A stretch of 64,000 bases of DNA from Pseudomonadota bacterium (GTDB lineage: Bacteria; Verrucomicrobiota; Verrucomicrobiia; Limisphaerales; SXTU01). The translations under genes were made by a program, and so were the position numbers. A model generated the notes under the pieces. It was not told where the DNA came from. It made no database searches and saw only the letters and a list, made by a program, of their open reading frames with translations. Of this stretch, positions 34,169 to 43,354 are shown piece by piece; positions within the stretch are counted from its first letter, which is position 1; every line of letters begins with the position of its first letter. Location of the stretch: contig RFVF01000002.1 in the NCBI GenBank assembly GCA_009922615.1, positions 1 through 64,000 of the forward strand. Reading direction: 5' to 3'.

Positions 34169-35344
34169 GTGAAGACCGCGTTATCCGACGACCGCATCGA
34201 GACGCCGCACGGCCACGCGCTGGCCGTGACGGGCGCACAGCTGTCGGGCGTGCCCGAGTGGCGGAACTGTTTTGCGCACCTGCGCAAAGATTTTCGCTAC
34301 TACGAATTGATCGAACGCACGCTGCCGCAGGACTTCGAGTATTTTTACTTCGTGCTTTCAGATCGTGAAGGCCGCGTGCGGGCGGTGCAGCCTTGCTTTC
34401 TGGTGAAGCAGGACATTTTGGCTGGACTCGGCGAGAGGATGCGTAACGCGGTGGAACGGGTTCGCCGCTGGTGGCCGGGCTTCATGAAGGTGCGCATCCT
34501 CATGGTCGGCTGCACGGCGGGCGAAGGCCATCTCAGCACGGCGGGCGAAGCGGAGACGAAGTGGATCGCCGAGTCTTTGCACGGCGCGTTGCCGACGCAA
34601 GCCCGGCGGATGCGCGCGTCGCTCGTCGTATTGAAAGAATTTCCCCGCGCTTACCGCGCGGCGTTGGAATGCTTCTCCCGCCGCGATTTCACACGTATTC
34701 CCAGCATGCCGATGGTGCGGCTGGACCTGCCGTTTTCCAGCTTCGAGGAGTATCTCAGTAAAAAGATCAGCAAGGTCTCGCGCCACAGCCTGCGCCGGAA
34801 ATTCAAGAAGCTCGCCGAAGCCGCGCCCATCGAGCTGCAGGTGGTCAACGACGTAACGCCTTACGTGGATGAGGTGCACCCGCTTTACCTCCAGGTGTTT
34901 TCACGCTCGAAGCTGACCTTTGAAAAGCTCACCAAAGAATTCCTCTGCCAACTCGGCCAGCGGATGCCCGACCGCACGCGATTCTTCATCTGGCGGCAGA
35001 ACGGCAAGGCCATCGGCTTCAGCGTCTGCCTCGTGCACGACGGCGCGATCTACGACGAATACCTCGGCCTCGAATATCCGCTCGCGCTGGACCTGCACCT
35101 CTACTTCGTCACGCTGCGGGACATCATCCAGTGGGCCATCACCAACGGCTGCACGCGCTATTGCAGCAGCGCGTTGAACTACGATCCCAAGCTCCACCTC
35201 AAGTGCGAGCTGGCCCCGCTCGATCTTTACGTGCGGCATACGTCGCCGTTCATCAACCCCTTCTTCCGCCGACTCCTGCCCATGCTTGAACCGACTCACA
35301 ACGATCCAGTGCTGCGCAAGTTCCCCAACGCCCATGAACTCTAA
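34169..35344 (+). CDS. GNAT/FemAB-like acyltransferase-fold protein
   Basis: An approximately 391-aa cytoplasmic protein. The C-terminal half (about 190-370) resembles the GNAT-type domain of BioF2/FemAB-like proteins: RHSLRRKFKKLAE, DEVHPLYLQVFSRSKLTFEKL, FIWRQNGKAIGFSVCLV and YDEYLGLEYPLALDLHLYF. Such proteins transfer amino-acyl or acyl groups to cell-envelope precursors. The N-terminal 180 residues are less familiar. The start is uncertain: GTG at 34169, or TTG at 34127. It overlaps the following transporter gene by 11 bp. Confidence 0.6.
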   Translation: MKTALSDDRIETPHGHALAVTGAQLSGVPEWRNCFAHLRKDFRYYELIERTLPQDFEYFYFVLSDREGRVRAVQPCFLVKQDILAGLGERMRNAVERVRRWWPGFMKVRILMVGCTAGEGHLSTAGEAETKWIAESLHGALPTQARRMRASLVVLKEFPRAYRAALECFSRRDFTRIPSMPMVRLDLPFSSFEEYLSKKISKVSRHSLRRKFKKLAEAAPIELQVVNDVTPYVDEVHPLYLQVFSRSKLTFEKLTKEFLCQLGQRMPDRTRFFIWRQNGKAIGFSVCLVHDGAIYDEYLGLEYPLALDLHLYFVTLRDIIQWAITNGCTRYCSSALNYDPKLHLKCELAPLDLYVRHTSPFINPFFRRLLPMLEPTHNDPVLRKFPNAHEL

Positions 35345-35762
35345 GCAGCCCAGCGCGCCCGCGCCCCACCCCCGACCCTCGCGGCGCAGTTACGCCCTGC
35401 TGGCGGTCGGGGTGACGTGCGTAACGGCGGCCGAGCTGCTCTTCAAGCGAGGTGCGACGGCGACGGCCGGGGCGGCGGACGCCACCGCGCTGTTTGGGTT
35501 TTCTATCCTCACATCCGGGTGGACGTGGCTGGGGATCGCCGCCTACATCAGCGCCTCGGCCGCCTGGATCAATGTGCTCCGTCAGATGCCGCTGCACATT
35601 GCCTTCAGCATGATGAGTGCGGATCAAGCCTTGGTGCCACTCTGCGCCTGGGCTCTGCTGGGGGAAACGATCAGCCCGCGCCGCTGGTGCGGTATCGGCC
35701 TGGTGATCGTCGGTGTTTACGTCATTGCCCGGCCGGCTTCCCATCGGGAGGTCAAACCTTGA
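35334..35762 (+). CDS. EamA/SMR-type half-transporter subunit 1
   Basis: A 142-aa four-helix membrane protein with a Pro-rich cytoplasmic leader. It contains AAELLFKRGA near helix 1 (the conserved Glu/Lys of ArnE/F and SMR-like proteins) and ALLGETISPRRWCGIGLVIVGVYVI at the end. It begins inside the upstream gene and its stop overlaps the TTG start of a second four-helix protein. The pair resembles heterodimeric lipid-linked sugar flippases such as ArnE/ArnF. Confidence 0.72.
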   Translation: MNSKQPSAPAPHPRPSRRSYALLAVGVTCVTAAELLFKRGATATAGAADATALFGFSILTSGWTWLGIAAYISASAAWINVLRQMPLHIAFSMMSADQALVPLCAWALLGETISPRRWCGIGLVIVGVYVIARPASHREVKP

Positions 35763-36103
35763 GCACGGTCCTGTTGCTGGCGCTGATTGCGTCGCAGCTC
35801 TGCCTCGTCAGTGGCGAATTGCTGATGAAGCGCGCGATGGATCTGACCAACGCGACGCCCATCCCGTGGCGGCGGTTCATCCCGCGATTTCTCTCGGCCA
35901 TCGCCTGCATGAGCGGCTGGTTTTTCCTCTGGGGCGGCATCTTACAACGCGCCGACCTGAGTTTTGTCTATCCGTTTGAGGGTTTGAGTCCGATTCTGGT
36001 GATGCTCGGAGCCGCCATTTTCCTGAAGGAGAAGCTCACCTTGCGCACGTGGATCGGCATTGCACTCATCAGCGCGGGCGTGGCACTGGTGTCAGCCAGT
36101 TAA
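35759..36103 (+). CDS. EamA/SMR-type half-transporter subunit 2
   Basis: A 114-aa four-helix protein starting at a TTG that overlaps the stop of subunit 1 (TTGA). It carries LVSGELLMKRAMDL at helix 1, parallel to the partner's ELLFKRG, and AAIFLKEKLTLRTWIGIALI at the last two helices. Strong coupling supports a fixed 1:1 heterodimer in the inner membrane. A role in flipping a lipid-linked sugar is inferred from the ArnE/F-like arrangement. The 3' end overlaps a convergent gene by 12 bp. Confidence 0.72.
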   Translation: MSTVLLLALIASQLCLVSGELLMKRAMDLTNATPIPWRRFIPRFLSAIACMSGWFFLWGGILQRADLSFVYPFEGLSPILVMLGAAIFLKEKLTLRTWIGIALISAGVALVSAS

Positions 36104-36931
36104 CGCAGGCCAGAGCTGCGCCAGCACGGCGTGGTTCATGCGGCGCGAGGCGACGGCGTCCACGGGCGGAAGCTTTGGATGATCCCAGTTGGCGGCGAAG
36201 CGCTGCGTCCAGCGGTCGTAAACGGAGGACGAGTAAGCACCGCAGATATCGCCAGCCACAATGCGCGTGCTCTGGCGCAATTCGCCCAGCGCCCAAACCA
36301 AATCTTCCGCAGTGAACAAGCCCTGTTCCCAGTTCGTGACAAACGTTTCGGCGGCGAGGCAGTCCAGATCGAGCGTTACATAGACATTCCCCCCGTCGAG
36401 TGACTGTGCGAAACGGCTGAAGCGCTCGCGCCAGCTTGCCCGCGTCATGCAGGGGAAGCGGCGTTGCGTCGCGGGACTTTGCCGCTCGGCCCACGCGTGG
36501 ACGGCGAGCCGGCCAGCGGCAATGGCGAGCGTGTTGCCGAACAGTCGCGACGGCCAGGCGAGCTCGAAGTTGCCGCAGCCCCAGACGGCGACGCGTTGCA
36601 CGGCCGGCAGTTCTAGGGCGCGATTCACCCAGCCGCCGCAGGCCCAGCGCGGTGGACGCACATCCCAATCTGGATGATTGTCGAAGCTCACGACGGTGAC
36701 CGGCTCGCGCACACGACGCAGCCAGAGCGCGGTGAGATAATGAAAATCACCCGAGCCGTAGAGAATGAAGTCCGTCAGGTCCGGGGCGACCTGCCGGTAG
36801 AATTCCTCCACGATCTGCGGCGGCGCGAGGTAGCGCAGCCGCGGCCCCCACGTGTGCAGGTCGCGGACGGGCAGGCCTGAAGCCGTGGTGTCCCAAGCCG
36901 CATCGAGATCCAGATGGATGCCGCTGGTCAT
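36092..36931 (-). CDS. Divergent arginase/ureohydrolase-fold protein
   Basis: A 279-aa cytoplasmic protein with remnants of all three arginase metal motifs: GSGDFHYLTAL in place of GGDHS, SFDNHPDWDVRP in place of DAHxD, and VTLDLDCLA in place of SxDxDxxDP. The first Asp-His and Asp-x-Asp ligands are kept, but the final Asp-Pro is lost. It may act on an amide or guanidino compound other than arginine, or have lost activity. The ATG at 36931 is used; an earlier ATG at 37003 would overlap the divergent desaturase gene. Confidence 0.65.
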   Translation of the reverse strand: MTSGIHLDLDAAWDTTASGLPVRDLHTWGPRLRYLAPPQIVEEFYRQVAPDLTDFILYGSGDFHYLTALWLRRVREPVTVVSFDNHPDWDVRPPRWACGGWVNRALELPAVQRVAVWGCGNFELAWPSRLFGNTLAIAAGRLAVHAWAERQSPATQRRFPCMTRASWRERFSRFAQSLDGGNVYVTLDLDCLAAETFVTNWEQGLFTAEDLVWALGELRQSTRIVAGDICGAYSSSVYDRWTQRFAANWDHPKLPPVDAVASRRMNHAVLAQLWPALTG

Positions 36932-36987
36932 GTCTCGGCGGATATTTTTGTTGGCCGCACGGGCTGGTTGTCCTAGAAGAAAAGTCT

Positions 36988-37863
36988 GTGAGCGAGAAAA
37001 CAAATTCTTGGCTGTTCGCGTATTCGCGGTGGGACGTGGTGCCGGTGCTGGCCGGGCTGGCGCATTTCGCCTACGTGATCGCGTTGTTCGTGCTGTTCCC
37101 GCACTTGCCGTGGTGGTCGCTGGGGCTGCTGGGCTTCCTCTATTCGGTGAGCATCTCCTGGAACATCAACGGCATCTCGCACAATTTTCTGCACAATCCT
37201 TACTTCCGCGCGCATTTCATGAACCGCGCCTTCAGCCTCATCGAGTCGCTGGCGTGCGGTTTCTCGCAAACATTTTACGAATGGGTCCACAAGCGCCATC
37301 ACGTCGGGAACAGTGACCGCCAGGACGAGAAGGGCGACACCGTGGACTGGCTCTCGATCTACCGGCACGGAAAAAACGGCCAGCCCGAGAATCCCTGGAC
37401 CTACACGTTCCTCTCGTTCTTCCGCGACGACCCGAAGGTCATCTACCACGAGATCAAGCGCCGCAGCGCGGACGAAGCACGCTGGGGCGTGTTCGAGATC
37501 GCGTGTCTCGTGGCCTTATACCTCACCGGCTTCGTCCTCAATTGGAAGTTCATGCTCTACTTCCTGCCGTTTTTTTACTTCGGCCACTGCTTGTCCTATC
37601 TGAATGGCTATTACCGGCATTATGGCAGCAACCCCGACGTCCCCATCGCGTGGGGCGTGAGCAGCTACAACTGGCTCTACAACCTGACGTGGTTCAACAA
37701 CGGCTACCATGCCGAGCACCACTTCCGCCCCAGCCTGCACTGGACGAAGATGAAGGAGCTGCACGAGGAAATCGCCGAGAAGCAGAAGGCCGCCGGCGTG
37801 CGCGTCATCAAGCCGCCGCACGCGTTGGGCTGGCTTGATCCCGACTTGCCGAAGCGAGCGTAA
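36988..37863 (+). CDS. Membrane fatty-acid desaturase family protein
   Basis: A 291-aa integral membrane di-iron enzyme with four or more helices. The His boxes are HNFLHN (region GISHNFLHNP), HKRHH and a C-terminal NGYHAEHHF, the usual three-box pattern of acyl desaturases and related hydroxylases. It starts at GTG 36988 after an A/G-rich AGAAGAAAAG. Its likely substrate is a membrane-lipid acyl chain, though related enzymes act on carotenoids or other alkyl chains. It is convergent with the aminotransferase gene with a 3-bp gap. Confidence 0.82.
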   Translation: MSEKTNSWLFAYSRWDVVPVLAGLAHFAYVIALFVLFPHLPWWSLGLLGFLYSVSISWNINGISHNFLHNPYFRAHFMNRAFSLIESLACGFSQTFYEWVHKRHHVGNSDRQDEKGDTVDWLSIYRHGKNGQPENPWTYTFLSFFRDDPKVIYHEIKRRSADEARWGVFEIACLVALYLTGFVLNWKFMLYFLPFFYFGHCLSYLNGYYRHYGSNPDVPIAWGVSSYNWLYNLTWFNNGYHAEHHFRPSLHWTKMKELHEEIAEKQKAAGVRVIKPPHALGWLDPDLPKRA

Positions 37864-37866
37864 AGC

Positions 37867-39390
37867 TCACCGCGCCCGGTTCGTCACCACCATGCGGCCG
37901 ATATCCGAGAGCACGTCCCACGCGGGGCCGGGGAACTTGTGCATCTGCGCGAGCACGTCCTCGAAGCTCTTGAGGAACCACTGCGCATCCTCCTCCGTGA
38001 TGACCAGCGGCGGAAGCAGCTTCACCACGTCCACCTGATGGCCGGCAACTTGCGTGATGATGTGATGCTTGTCGAGCAACGGCATGATCGCGACCTGCGG
38101 GAACAAACTCTTGTCCATGCCGTGGATCATCGTCCACGCGGCTTTGAGCGTGAGTGACTTGGGCGAGCCGAACTCGATGCCCATCATCAAGCCGCGCCAG
38201 CGCACTTCCTTGAGGAATTCGTATTTCGGGATCATCGCCTTCACGGCCTCGCCGATACGGTTGCCCATGACCTCGGCGTTCTTGATGAGGCAGTAACGAT
38301 CAATCACATCCAGCGCCGCCAGCCCGGCGGCCATCGCGAAATTGCCCTGGCTGAACGTGGCCGAGTGCACCACCGAGCGTGACATGCTCGAGAAAACCTT
38401 TTCGTGGATCCATTTCTTGCACAGCACCGCGCCCACGGGCACGAAGCCGCCGGAAAGCGCCTTGGACAGCACGACGATGTCCGGGTCCACATCGCCATCG
38501 TGCTCAATCGCGAGGAACTTCCCGGTGCGGCCCATGCCGGCCTGGACCTCGTCGTCAATAAAGAGCGCGCCGTGTTTGCGACAGAGCGCGGCGGCGTCGC
38601 GAAGGTAGCCGGGCGCAGGCAGATTCACGCCCTTGCCCTGCACAGGCTCGACGACGAAGCCGGCGACGTTGCCCTTGCGCAGCTCCGCTTCGAGCGCGGC
38701 GAGGTCGTTGAAGGGGATCTTCACGCAGTCCGGCATGAACGGGCCGAAACCCTCGCGGAAACTGTCGTCGCCGTTGAGCGAGAGCGCGCCGTAGGTCAGG
38801 CCGTGGAATGCTTTTTGACAGTGAATGATGACGGGTTTGCCGGTCGCACACTTGGCGTATTTGATCGCCGTCTCGACGCCCTCGGTGCCGGAGTTGGTGA
38901 AGAACACCATGTCGAGCTGGTTGGGCATCCGTTTCTTGAGCTCCTCGGCGAGCAAGCCGGAGAGCAACGGGGCCTCCATTTTCACGAGGCTCGGATATTC
39001 GGCGTTGAGGAAGTCGCCGAGGACCTTGCGCACGTCCGGGTGGTTGCGTCCGAGGCTGAAGACCCCGTAGCCGGAAAGCAGGTCGAGATACTTGGTGCCC
39101 TCGACATCCCAAAGATAAGGCCCCTCGGCGCGCACGTAGCAGCGGTCGAAGCCGATGGTGCGCAGGGTTTTGACGTTGGCCGGGTTGACGTGGGCGGCGT
39201 GAAGTTCGTAGTTGCGCCCGGCGTGCTGCTTGAGCAGCGCGGCAAGGTCGAGCGGCGGACGTGTTGCAGTGATCACAAGTTCAGGCGCATCCGTTCGGAG
39301 CGCACCGTGGCGGGGACTTTCGTTGCCGATCCAGAAGCCGTCAAGTTTGCGTTCCGCCTGCGGCCTGCCTACGCTGCCGCACAGGCGCAC
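37867..39390 (-). CDS. Class III PLP-dependent aminotransferase
   Basis: Up to 507 aa. The PLP-phosphate site is [13 protein letters not shown] (about 163-175), the cofactor Asp lies in [15 protein letters not shown], and the Schiff-base Lys is K310 in [12 protein letters not shown]. The fold matches ornithine/4-aminobutyrate-type aminotransferases, which move an amino group from an omega-amino donor to 2-oxoglutarate or pyruvate. The first about 38 residues are unlike the family, so the true start may be a GTG at 39276. It is divergent from the radical SAM gene with only 14 bp between them if the long form is right. Confidence 0.82.
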   Translation of the reverse strand: MRLCGSVGRPQAERKLDGFWIGNESPRHGALRTDAPELVITATRPPLDLAALLKQHAGRNYELHAAHVNPANVKTLRTIGFDRCYVRAEGPYLWDVEGTKYLDLLSGYGVFSLGRNHPDVRKVLGDFLNAEYPSLVKMEAPLLSGLLAEELKKRMPNQLDMVFFTNSGTEGVETAIKYAKCATGKPVIIHCQKAFHGLTYGALSLNGDDSFREGFGPFMPDCVKIPFNDLAALEAELRKGNVAGFVVEPVQGKGVNLPAPGYLRDAAALCRKHGALFIDDEVQAGMGRTGKFLAIEHDGDVDPDIVVLSKALSGGFVPVGAVLCKKWIHEKVFSSMSRSVVHSATFSQGNFAMAAGLAALDVIDRYCLIKNAEVMGNRIGEAVKAMIPKYEFLKEVRWRGLMMGIEFGSPKSLTLKAAWTMIHGMDKSLFPQVAIMPLLDKHHIITQVAGHQVDVVKLLPPLVITEEDAQWFLKSFEDVLAQMHKFPGPAWDVLSDIGRMVVTNRAR

Positions 39391-39404
39391 TGACGCGCCC
39401 GGCC

Positions 39405-41003
39405 GTGACTCCGTCGTCTGACATCCTGCTAACCACGCTCAACGCGAAGTTCATCCACTGCGCGTTTGGGCTGCGCTACCTCTACGCGAACCTCGGCGCG
39501 CTCCAGCCGCGCGCCACGCTGCTGGAGTTTGAAATCCAGCAGCGCCCGCTGGACATCGTGGAGGCGCTGCTCGTCCGACGGCCGCGCATCGTGGGACTGG
39601 GCGTTTACATTTGGAACGTTCGGGAAACGACCGAGGTGGTCGCATTGCTGAAACGACTCGCACCGGAAGTCATCGTGATCCTCGGCGGTCCCGAAGTGAG
39701 CTACGAATGGGAAGGTCAGGAAATCGTGCGCCTTGCCGACCACGTCATCACCGGCGAGGCGGACCTGAAGTTCGCCGAAGTGTGCGGCACGCGGCTCGCC
39801 GAGCCTACGACTGCCGTGCCTAAAATCATTCCGGCCGAGCTACCCAAGCTGGAAGACGTGGTCTTGCCCTACGAACTCTATACGCCTGATGACCTCGCGC
39901 ACCGCGTCATCTACGTGGAGGCTTCGCGCGGTTGTCCGTTCACGTGCGAATTCTGCCTGTCGTCGCTGGACTTGCCGGTGCGGCAGTTTCCCTTGGAGAA
40001 ATTTCTCACCGCGATGGACCGGCTGCTGGCACGCGGGGCAACGCAGTTCAAATTCGTAGACCGCACGTTCAATCTGAACCTGCACGTCAGCCGCGCCATC
40101 CTGCAATTCTTCCTCGCCCGGATGCGGCCCGGCTTGTTCGTGCATTACGAGATGGTGCCGGACCGGCTGCCCGAGCCGCTGCGCGAAGTGATCGCGCAGT
40201 TTCCACCGGGGGCGCTGCAATTCGAGGTGGGTATCCAGACCTTCGACGAGGCGACGGCGCGGCATATCTCGCGGCGGCAGGATTACGCGAAACTGGCGGA
40301 GAACTTGACTTGGTTACGGACGCACACGGGCGTCCATGTGCACGCGGATTTGATCGTGGGGCTGCCGGGGGAAAGCCAGACAAGCTTCGCGGCGGGCTTC
40401 GACCGGCTCGTGGCGTTGGGGCCGCAGGAAATCCAAGTGGGCATCCTCAAGCGGCTGCGCGGCACGCCGATCGTCCGCCACGACGCGGAGTTCCAAATGT
40501 GCTACAGCCCGCTGCCGCCCTACGAGCTGCTCGCCAATCGCGACCTGGACTTCCCCACGATGCAACGGTTGCGGCGTTTCGCGCGCTACTGGGACCTCGT
40601 GGCCAACTCGGGGAACTTCCGTGCGACCACGCCGCTGTTATGGCGGGCTGAGTCGAGAGCCGGGACGCTCGACACTCAACCTTCGACGCTCACCTCGCCC
40701 TTCGCCGCCTTCCTGGCCTTCAGCGACTGGCTCTTCGCGCGCGTGGGCAAGCGCCACGGCATCGCGCTAGACGCATTGGCGGAAGCGTTGTTTTTGTATC
40801 TCACCACCGTCGGCGGGCTCGCCGCGCCGCTGGTGGCAACATCCATTCTCGCGGACTTCGAGCGCGCCGGGCGACGCGAGCGGCCCGCGTGTTTACAGCC
40901 GCATTTGCCCACCGCGCCGCGTCCGGCCACCAAGCCCGCGCGGGCTACAGCACCGAAACGTCAGGCGAAACATCTGCCAACGGACGCGTTGACTCCACCC
41001 TGA
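39405..41003 (+). CDS. B12-binding-domain radical SAM protein (DUF4080 type)
   Basis: A 532-aa protein starting at GTG 39405. The N-terminal about 130 residues resemble the cobalamin-binding fold ([12 protein letters not shown]), but no DxHxxG lower-ligand motif is visible. The radical SAM cluster motif is C177-x3-C181-x2-C184 in [16 protein letters not shown]-terminal DUF4080-like domain and a basic Pro/Ala-rich tail follow. The reaction is unknown; these proteins are often methylthiotransferase- or methyltransferase-like. A SAM methyltransferase follows 55 bp downstream and may act on the same substrate. Confidence 0.8.
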   Translation: MTPSSDILLTTLNAKFIHCAFGLRYLYANLGALQPRATLLEFEIQQRPLDIVEALLVRRPRIVGLGVYIWNVRETTEVVALLKRLAPEVIVILGGPEVSYEWEGQEIVRLADHVITGEADLKFAEVCGTRLAEPTTAVPKIIPAELPKLEDVVLPYELYTPDDLAHRVIYVEASRGCPFTCEFCLSSLDLPVRQFPLEKFLTAMDRLLARGATQFKFVDRTFNLNLHVSRAILQFFLARMRPGLFVHYEMVPDRLPEPLREVIAQFPPGALQFEVGIQTFDEATARHISRRQDYAKLAENLTWLRTHTGVHVHADLIVGLPGESQTSFAAGFDRLVALGPQEIQVGILKRLRGTPIVRHDAEFQMCYSPLPPYELLANRDLDFPTMQRLRRFARYWDLVANSGNFRATTPLLWRAESRAGTLDTQPSTLTSPFAAFLAFSDWLFARVGKRHGIALDALAEALFLYLTTVGGLAAPLVATSILADFERAGRRERPACLQPHLPTAPRPATKPARATAPKRQAKHLPTDALTPP

Positions 41004-41058
41004 GACAGCGCCGGCAAAGGCTGTTCACTTGCCTGCCTTCGTGCGATAACCGCCGCGC

Positions 41059-41805
41059 GTGAGCATCGCGCTGGAACAGCACCAGATCGAAATCGAAGCC
41101 AACCTGCGGGCTTGGCAGAACAAGCCGTTGTTGCGCGAGATCTACGCGGGCTTCTACGAACGCATCGTCGCGCAGATCGACACGTCGCTGCCGGGGCGCA
41201 TCGTCGAGATCGGCTCGGGTGTGGGCAACTTGAAGTCGCGGCTGCCGCAATCCATCTCCACCGACCTCTTCCCGAACCCTTGGCTCGACGCGGTGTGCGA
41301 TGGCTACGAGCTACCCTTCGCGGATGCGAGCTTGTCCCACTTGATCCTCTTCGATGTGTTCCACCATCTGCGGGCGCCGAGCGCGTTTCTGCGCGAAGCT
41401 CGCCGGGCCTTGCAGCCGCGCGGGCGCGTGATCGTGTTCGATCCCTACATCAGCCTCGCAAGCTGGCCGGTATATGGTCTGCTGCATCACGAGCCGGTGG
41501 CGATCAACGCGCCGATCAGCGCGGCCACGGAGCTGCCGCGCCCACGCGATTACTACGCAGCGCAAGGCAACGCCACGCGGCTGTTCTTCCGCAATGAGCA
41601 GCCCGGCTGGCCGGCAGGGTGGAACGTGTTTCATCGCGAGGCATTCTCCGCATTTCACTACGTGCTGTGCGGGGGCTTCAGCAAGCCGGCCATGTATCCG
41701 GCGGGGATGCTCGGCACGTTGCGGAAGGTGGACCGAGTTTTGTCCGCGTGCCCAAGCCTCTTCGCGGCGCGGTGCCTCGTGGGGCTGACGCCAGTGGCCA
41801 AGTAG
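41059..41805 (+). CDS. Class I SAM-dependent methyltransferase
   Basis: A 248-aa cytoplasmic enzyme from GTG 41059. Motif I is VEIGSGVGNLKS (about 48-59), followed by the acidic strand end near ISTDLFPN and motif IV-like LILFDVFHHLRAP. The variant LPFADASLSHLILFDVFHHL is typical of the Methyltransf_11 group, which often modify lipids, quinones or natural products. The substrate is unknown. It probably shares a transcript with the radical SAM gene. Confidence 0.82.
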   Translation: MSIALEQHQIEIEANLRAWQNKPLLREIYAGFYERIVAQIDTSLPGRIVEIGSGVGNLKSRLPQSISTDLFPNPWLDAVCDGYELPFADASLSHLILFDVFHHLRAPSAFLREARRALQPRGRVIVFDPYISLASWPVYGLLHHEPVAINAPISAATELPRPRDYYAAQGNATRLFFRNEQPGWPAGWNVFHREAFSAFHYVLCGGFSKPAMYPAGMLGTLRKVDRVLSACPSLFAARCLVGLTPVAK

Positions 41806-41896
41806 GTCAGCGCTTCCAGCCTGACCACTGGTTTTCAGAAACCGCTTGAGCGGAACAAAAAGTTAGATGATCCGGCGAAACGAGCGGTCCTGCTGA
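41806..41896. other. Gap between convergent genes with a weak hairpin
   Basis: The 91-bp gap has a short CCGC-TTGA-GCGG stem (41842-41853) followed by AACAAAAAG. The stem is only four base pairs and the following run is A-rich rather than T-rich on the plus strand. It might serve weakly as a terminator for leftward transcription entering from the right. Nothing else is visible. Confidence 0.25.
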
Positions 41897-43213
41897 TCAC
41901 TTCCCGGCCGGCACCAATTTCCAAATCTTGCCCGTGCCGCTGCCGAGCGCACCGGTCTGGTTGGTGAGCACGTAGAGTTCTCCGTCGCGGTCCTCGCCGA
42001 AGGCCCAGACGTAGGCACCGATGCTCTGGCCAGCGTGGGATTCGGGTTCGAGCTGGTCGAGCGTCCACTTACCATCGATTCCCTTCGTCGCGGCGAAGAG
42101 CACGCCTTGCGGCAAGCCCATGTTCTTGGACCAGTCGGCAAAGATATATTTGCCAACAAGCTGCGGCAGGGCCTTGCCGCGATAGACATAGCCACCGGTG
42201 ACGCTGCGGCCTTTGCCGTCGGCGGGGAAGCCAGCGAGATTTCCGTAGGCGAGGATCGGATCCACGAACTTGGCGTTGCCGGGGTCGAAGTAGGGCTTCT
42301 CCAGCGGCGTGAGTTCCTTCTTCGGATTGAACCACTCCGCGCCCTCGCGCAGGTTCCAGCCGTAGTTGCCACCCTTGACGATGATGTTCACTTCTTCCCA
42401 GCGGCTCTGGCCGACCTCGACCTCAAACAACTCGCGCTGCCCGCCGCGGTCGAAGCTCATGCCCCACGGGTTGCGAATGCCCCACGCGTAAATCTCCGGC
42501 CGGCCGCCGCCCTTGGCGAACGGGTTGTCCATCGGGATGCCGTAATTCTTGCCCGCCGCCGGCTTGTCCACGTCGATGCGGAGAATCTTCCCGAGCAAGA
42601 CGTTCACGTCCTGGCCGTTGCCGTGCGGGCCGCGCGCCTTGTCCGCGTCGTCTTTGTTGATGTCGTTTTTGTGTCCGCCATCGCCAGAGCCGAGGTAGAG
42701 ATGGCCGTCCGGGCCGAAGCAAATGCGTCCCCCGTTGTGATTGAAGTAAGGCTCGTCAATCTGGAGCAGGATGCGCTCAGTGCTGAGATCAGCGGTGTCA
42801 CCCTTCGCGGTGAACTCGGAGAGGTTCATCGTGTGGTCCCAGTTCGTCGGCGCCGTCGCACGCAGCGGGGCGCTGTAGCAGACGTAGAACTTGTGGTTCG
42901 CCGCAAACTTCGGGTGCAGCGCCACGCCTAGCACGCCGCGCTCATCGAACTTGCCGAGATTGATTTTCAACTTACTGCCGAAGTCGGCGAAGGGTTTGAG
43001 CTTGCCGTCCGGCGTCATCAGATGGATCGGCCCGATCTGCTCGGCGACGAGCGCGCGCTTGCCGTCGAAGTCCGCGAGAACGGTCGGGGCGGTGAGGTTC
43101 GTGACGAGAAGCTTCAGCGCCACGCCGCTCTTGGCATCGGCGGCAAAGGCGGTGAACGACGCGGCGGCAAAGGCGCAGGCAGCGCCCAGCCGGAGGGAGG
43201 AAAGTGCTTTCAT
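41897..43213 (-). CDS. Exported PQQ-dependent sugar dehydrogenase-like protein (GSDH/sorbosone type)
   Basis: A 438-aa periplasmic six-bladed propeller of the soluble glucose/sorbosone dehydrogenase family. The signal peptide ends near TAFAADA. Family motifs include ERGVLGVALHPKFAANHKFYV, PYFNHNGGRICFGPDGHLYLGSGDGG (split here by blade strands), GKILRIDVD and AWGIRNPWGMSFDR. The Ca/PQQ pocket residues His and Arg around these motifs are present. Whether PQQ is bound is unknown, since no pqq biosynthesis genes occur in the window. It is convergent with the methyltransferase gene. Confidence 0.85.
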   Translation of the reverse strand: MKALSSLRLGAACAFAAASFTAFAADAKSGVALKLLVTNLTAPTVLADFDGKRALVAEQIGPIHLMTPDGKLKPFADFGSKLKINLGKFDERGVLGVALHPKFAANHKFYVCYSAPLRATAPTNWDHTMNLSEFTAKGDTADLSTERILLQIDEPYFNHNGGRICFGPDGHLYLGSGDGGHKNDINKDDADKARGPHGNGQDVNVLLGKILRIDVDKPAAGKNYGIPMDNPFAKGGGRPEIYAWGIRNPWGMSFDRGGQRELFEVEVGQSRWEEVNIIVKGGNYGWNLREGAEWFNPKKELTPLEKPYFDPGNAKFVDPILAYGNLAGFPADGKGRSVTGGYVYRGKALPQLVGKYIFADWSKNMGLPQGVLFAATKGIDGKWTLDQLEPESHAGQSIGAYVWAFGEDRDGELYVLTNQTGALGSGTGKIWKLVPAGK

Positions 43214-43354
43214 GCGCCGGAGTGTAGGGATGCACGTGGCGGTGACAAGTGCGGCGGTGAACCTGTAGTGGCGCGCTGTGAGCACCGGACGGCGGTCACA
43301 GACTGCCGCTACAGGCGCTTGCTCACGCTGCTCGCTCCAGCGAAGCTGCGTGGG

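Noticed and set aside
41842..41853. Intrinsic terminator between the convergent methyltransferase and sugar dehydrogenase genes
   Set aside because: The stem has only four base pairs and the run after it is A-rich, not T-rich, on the plus strand.
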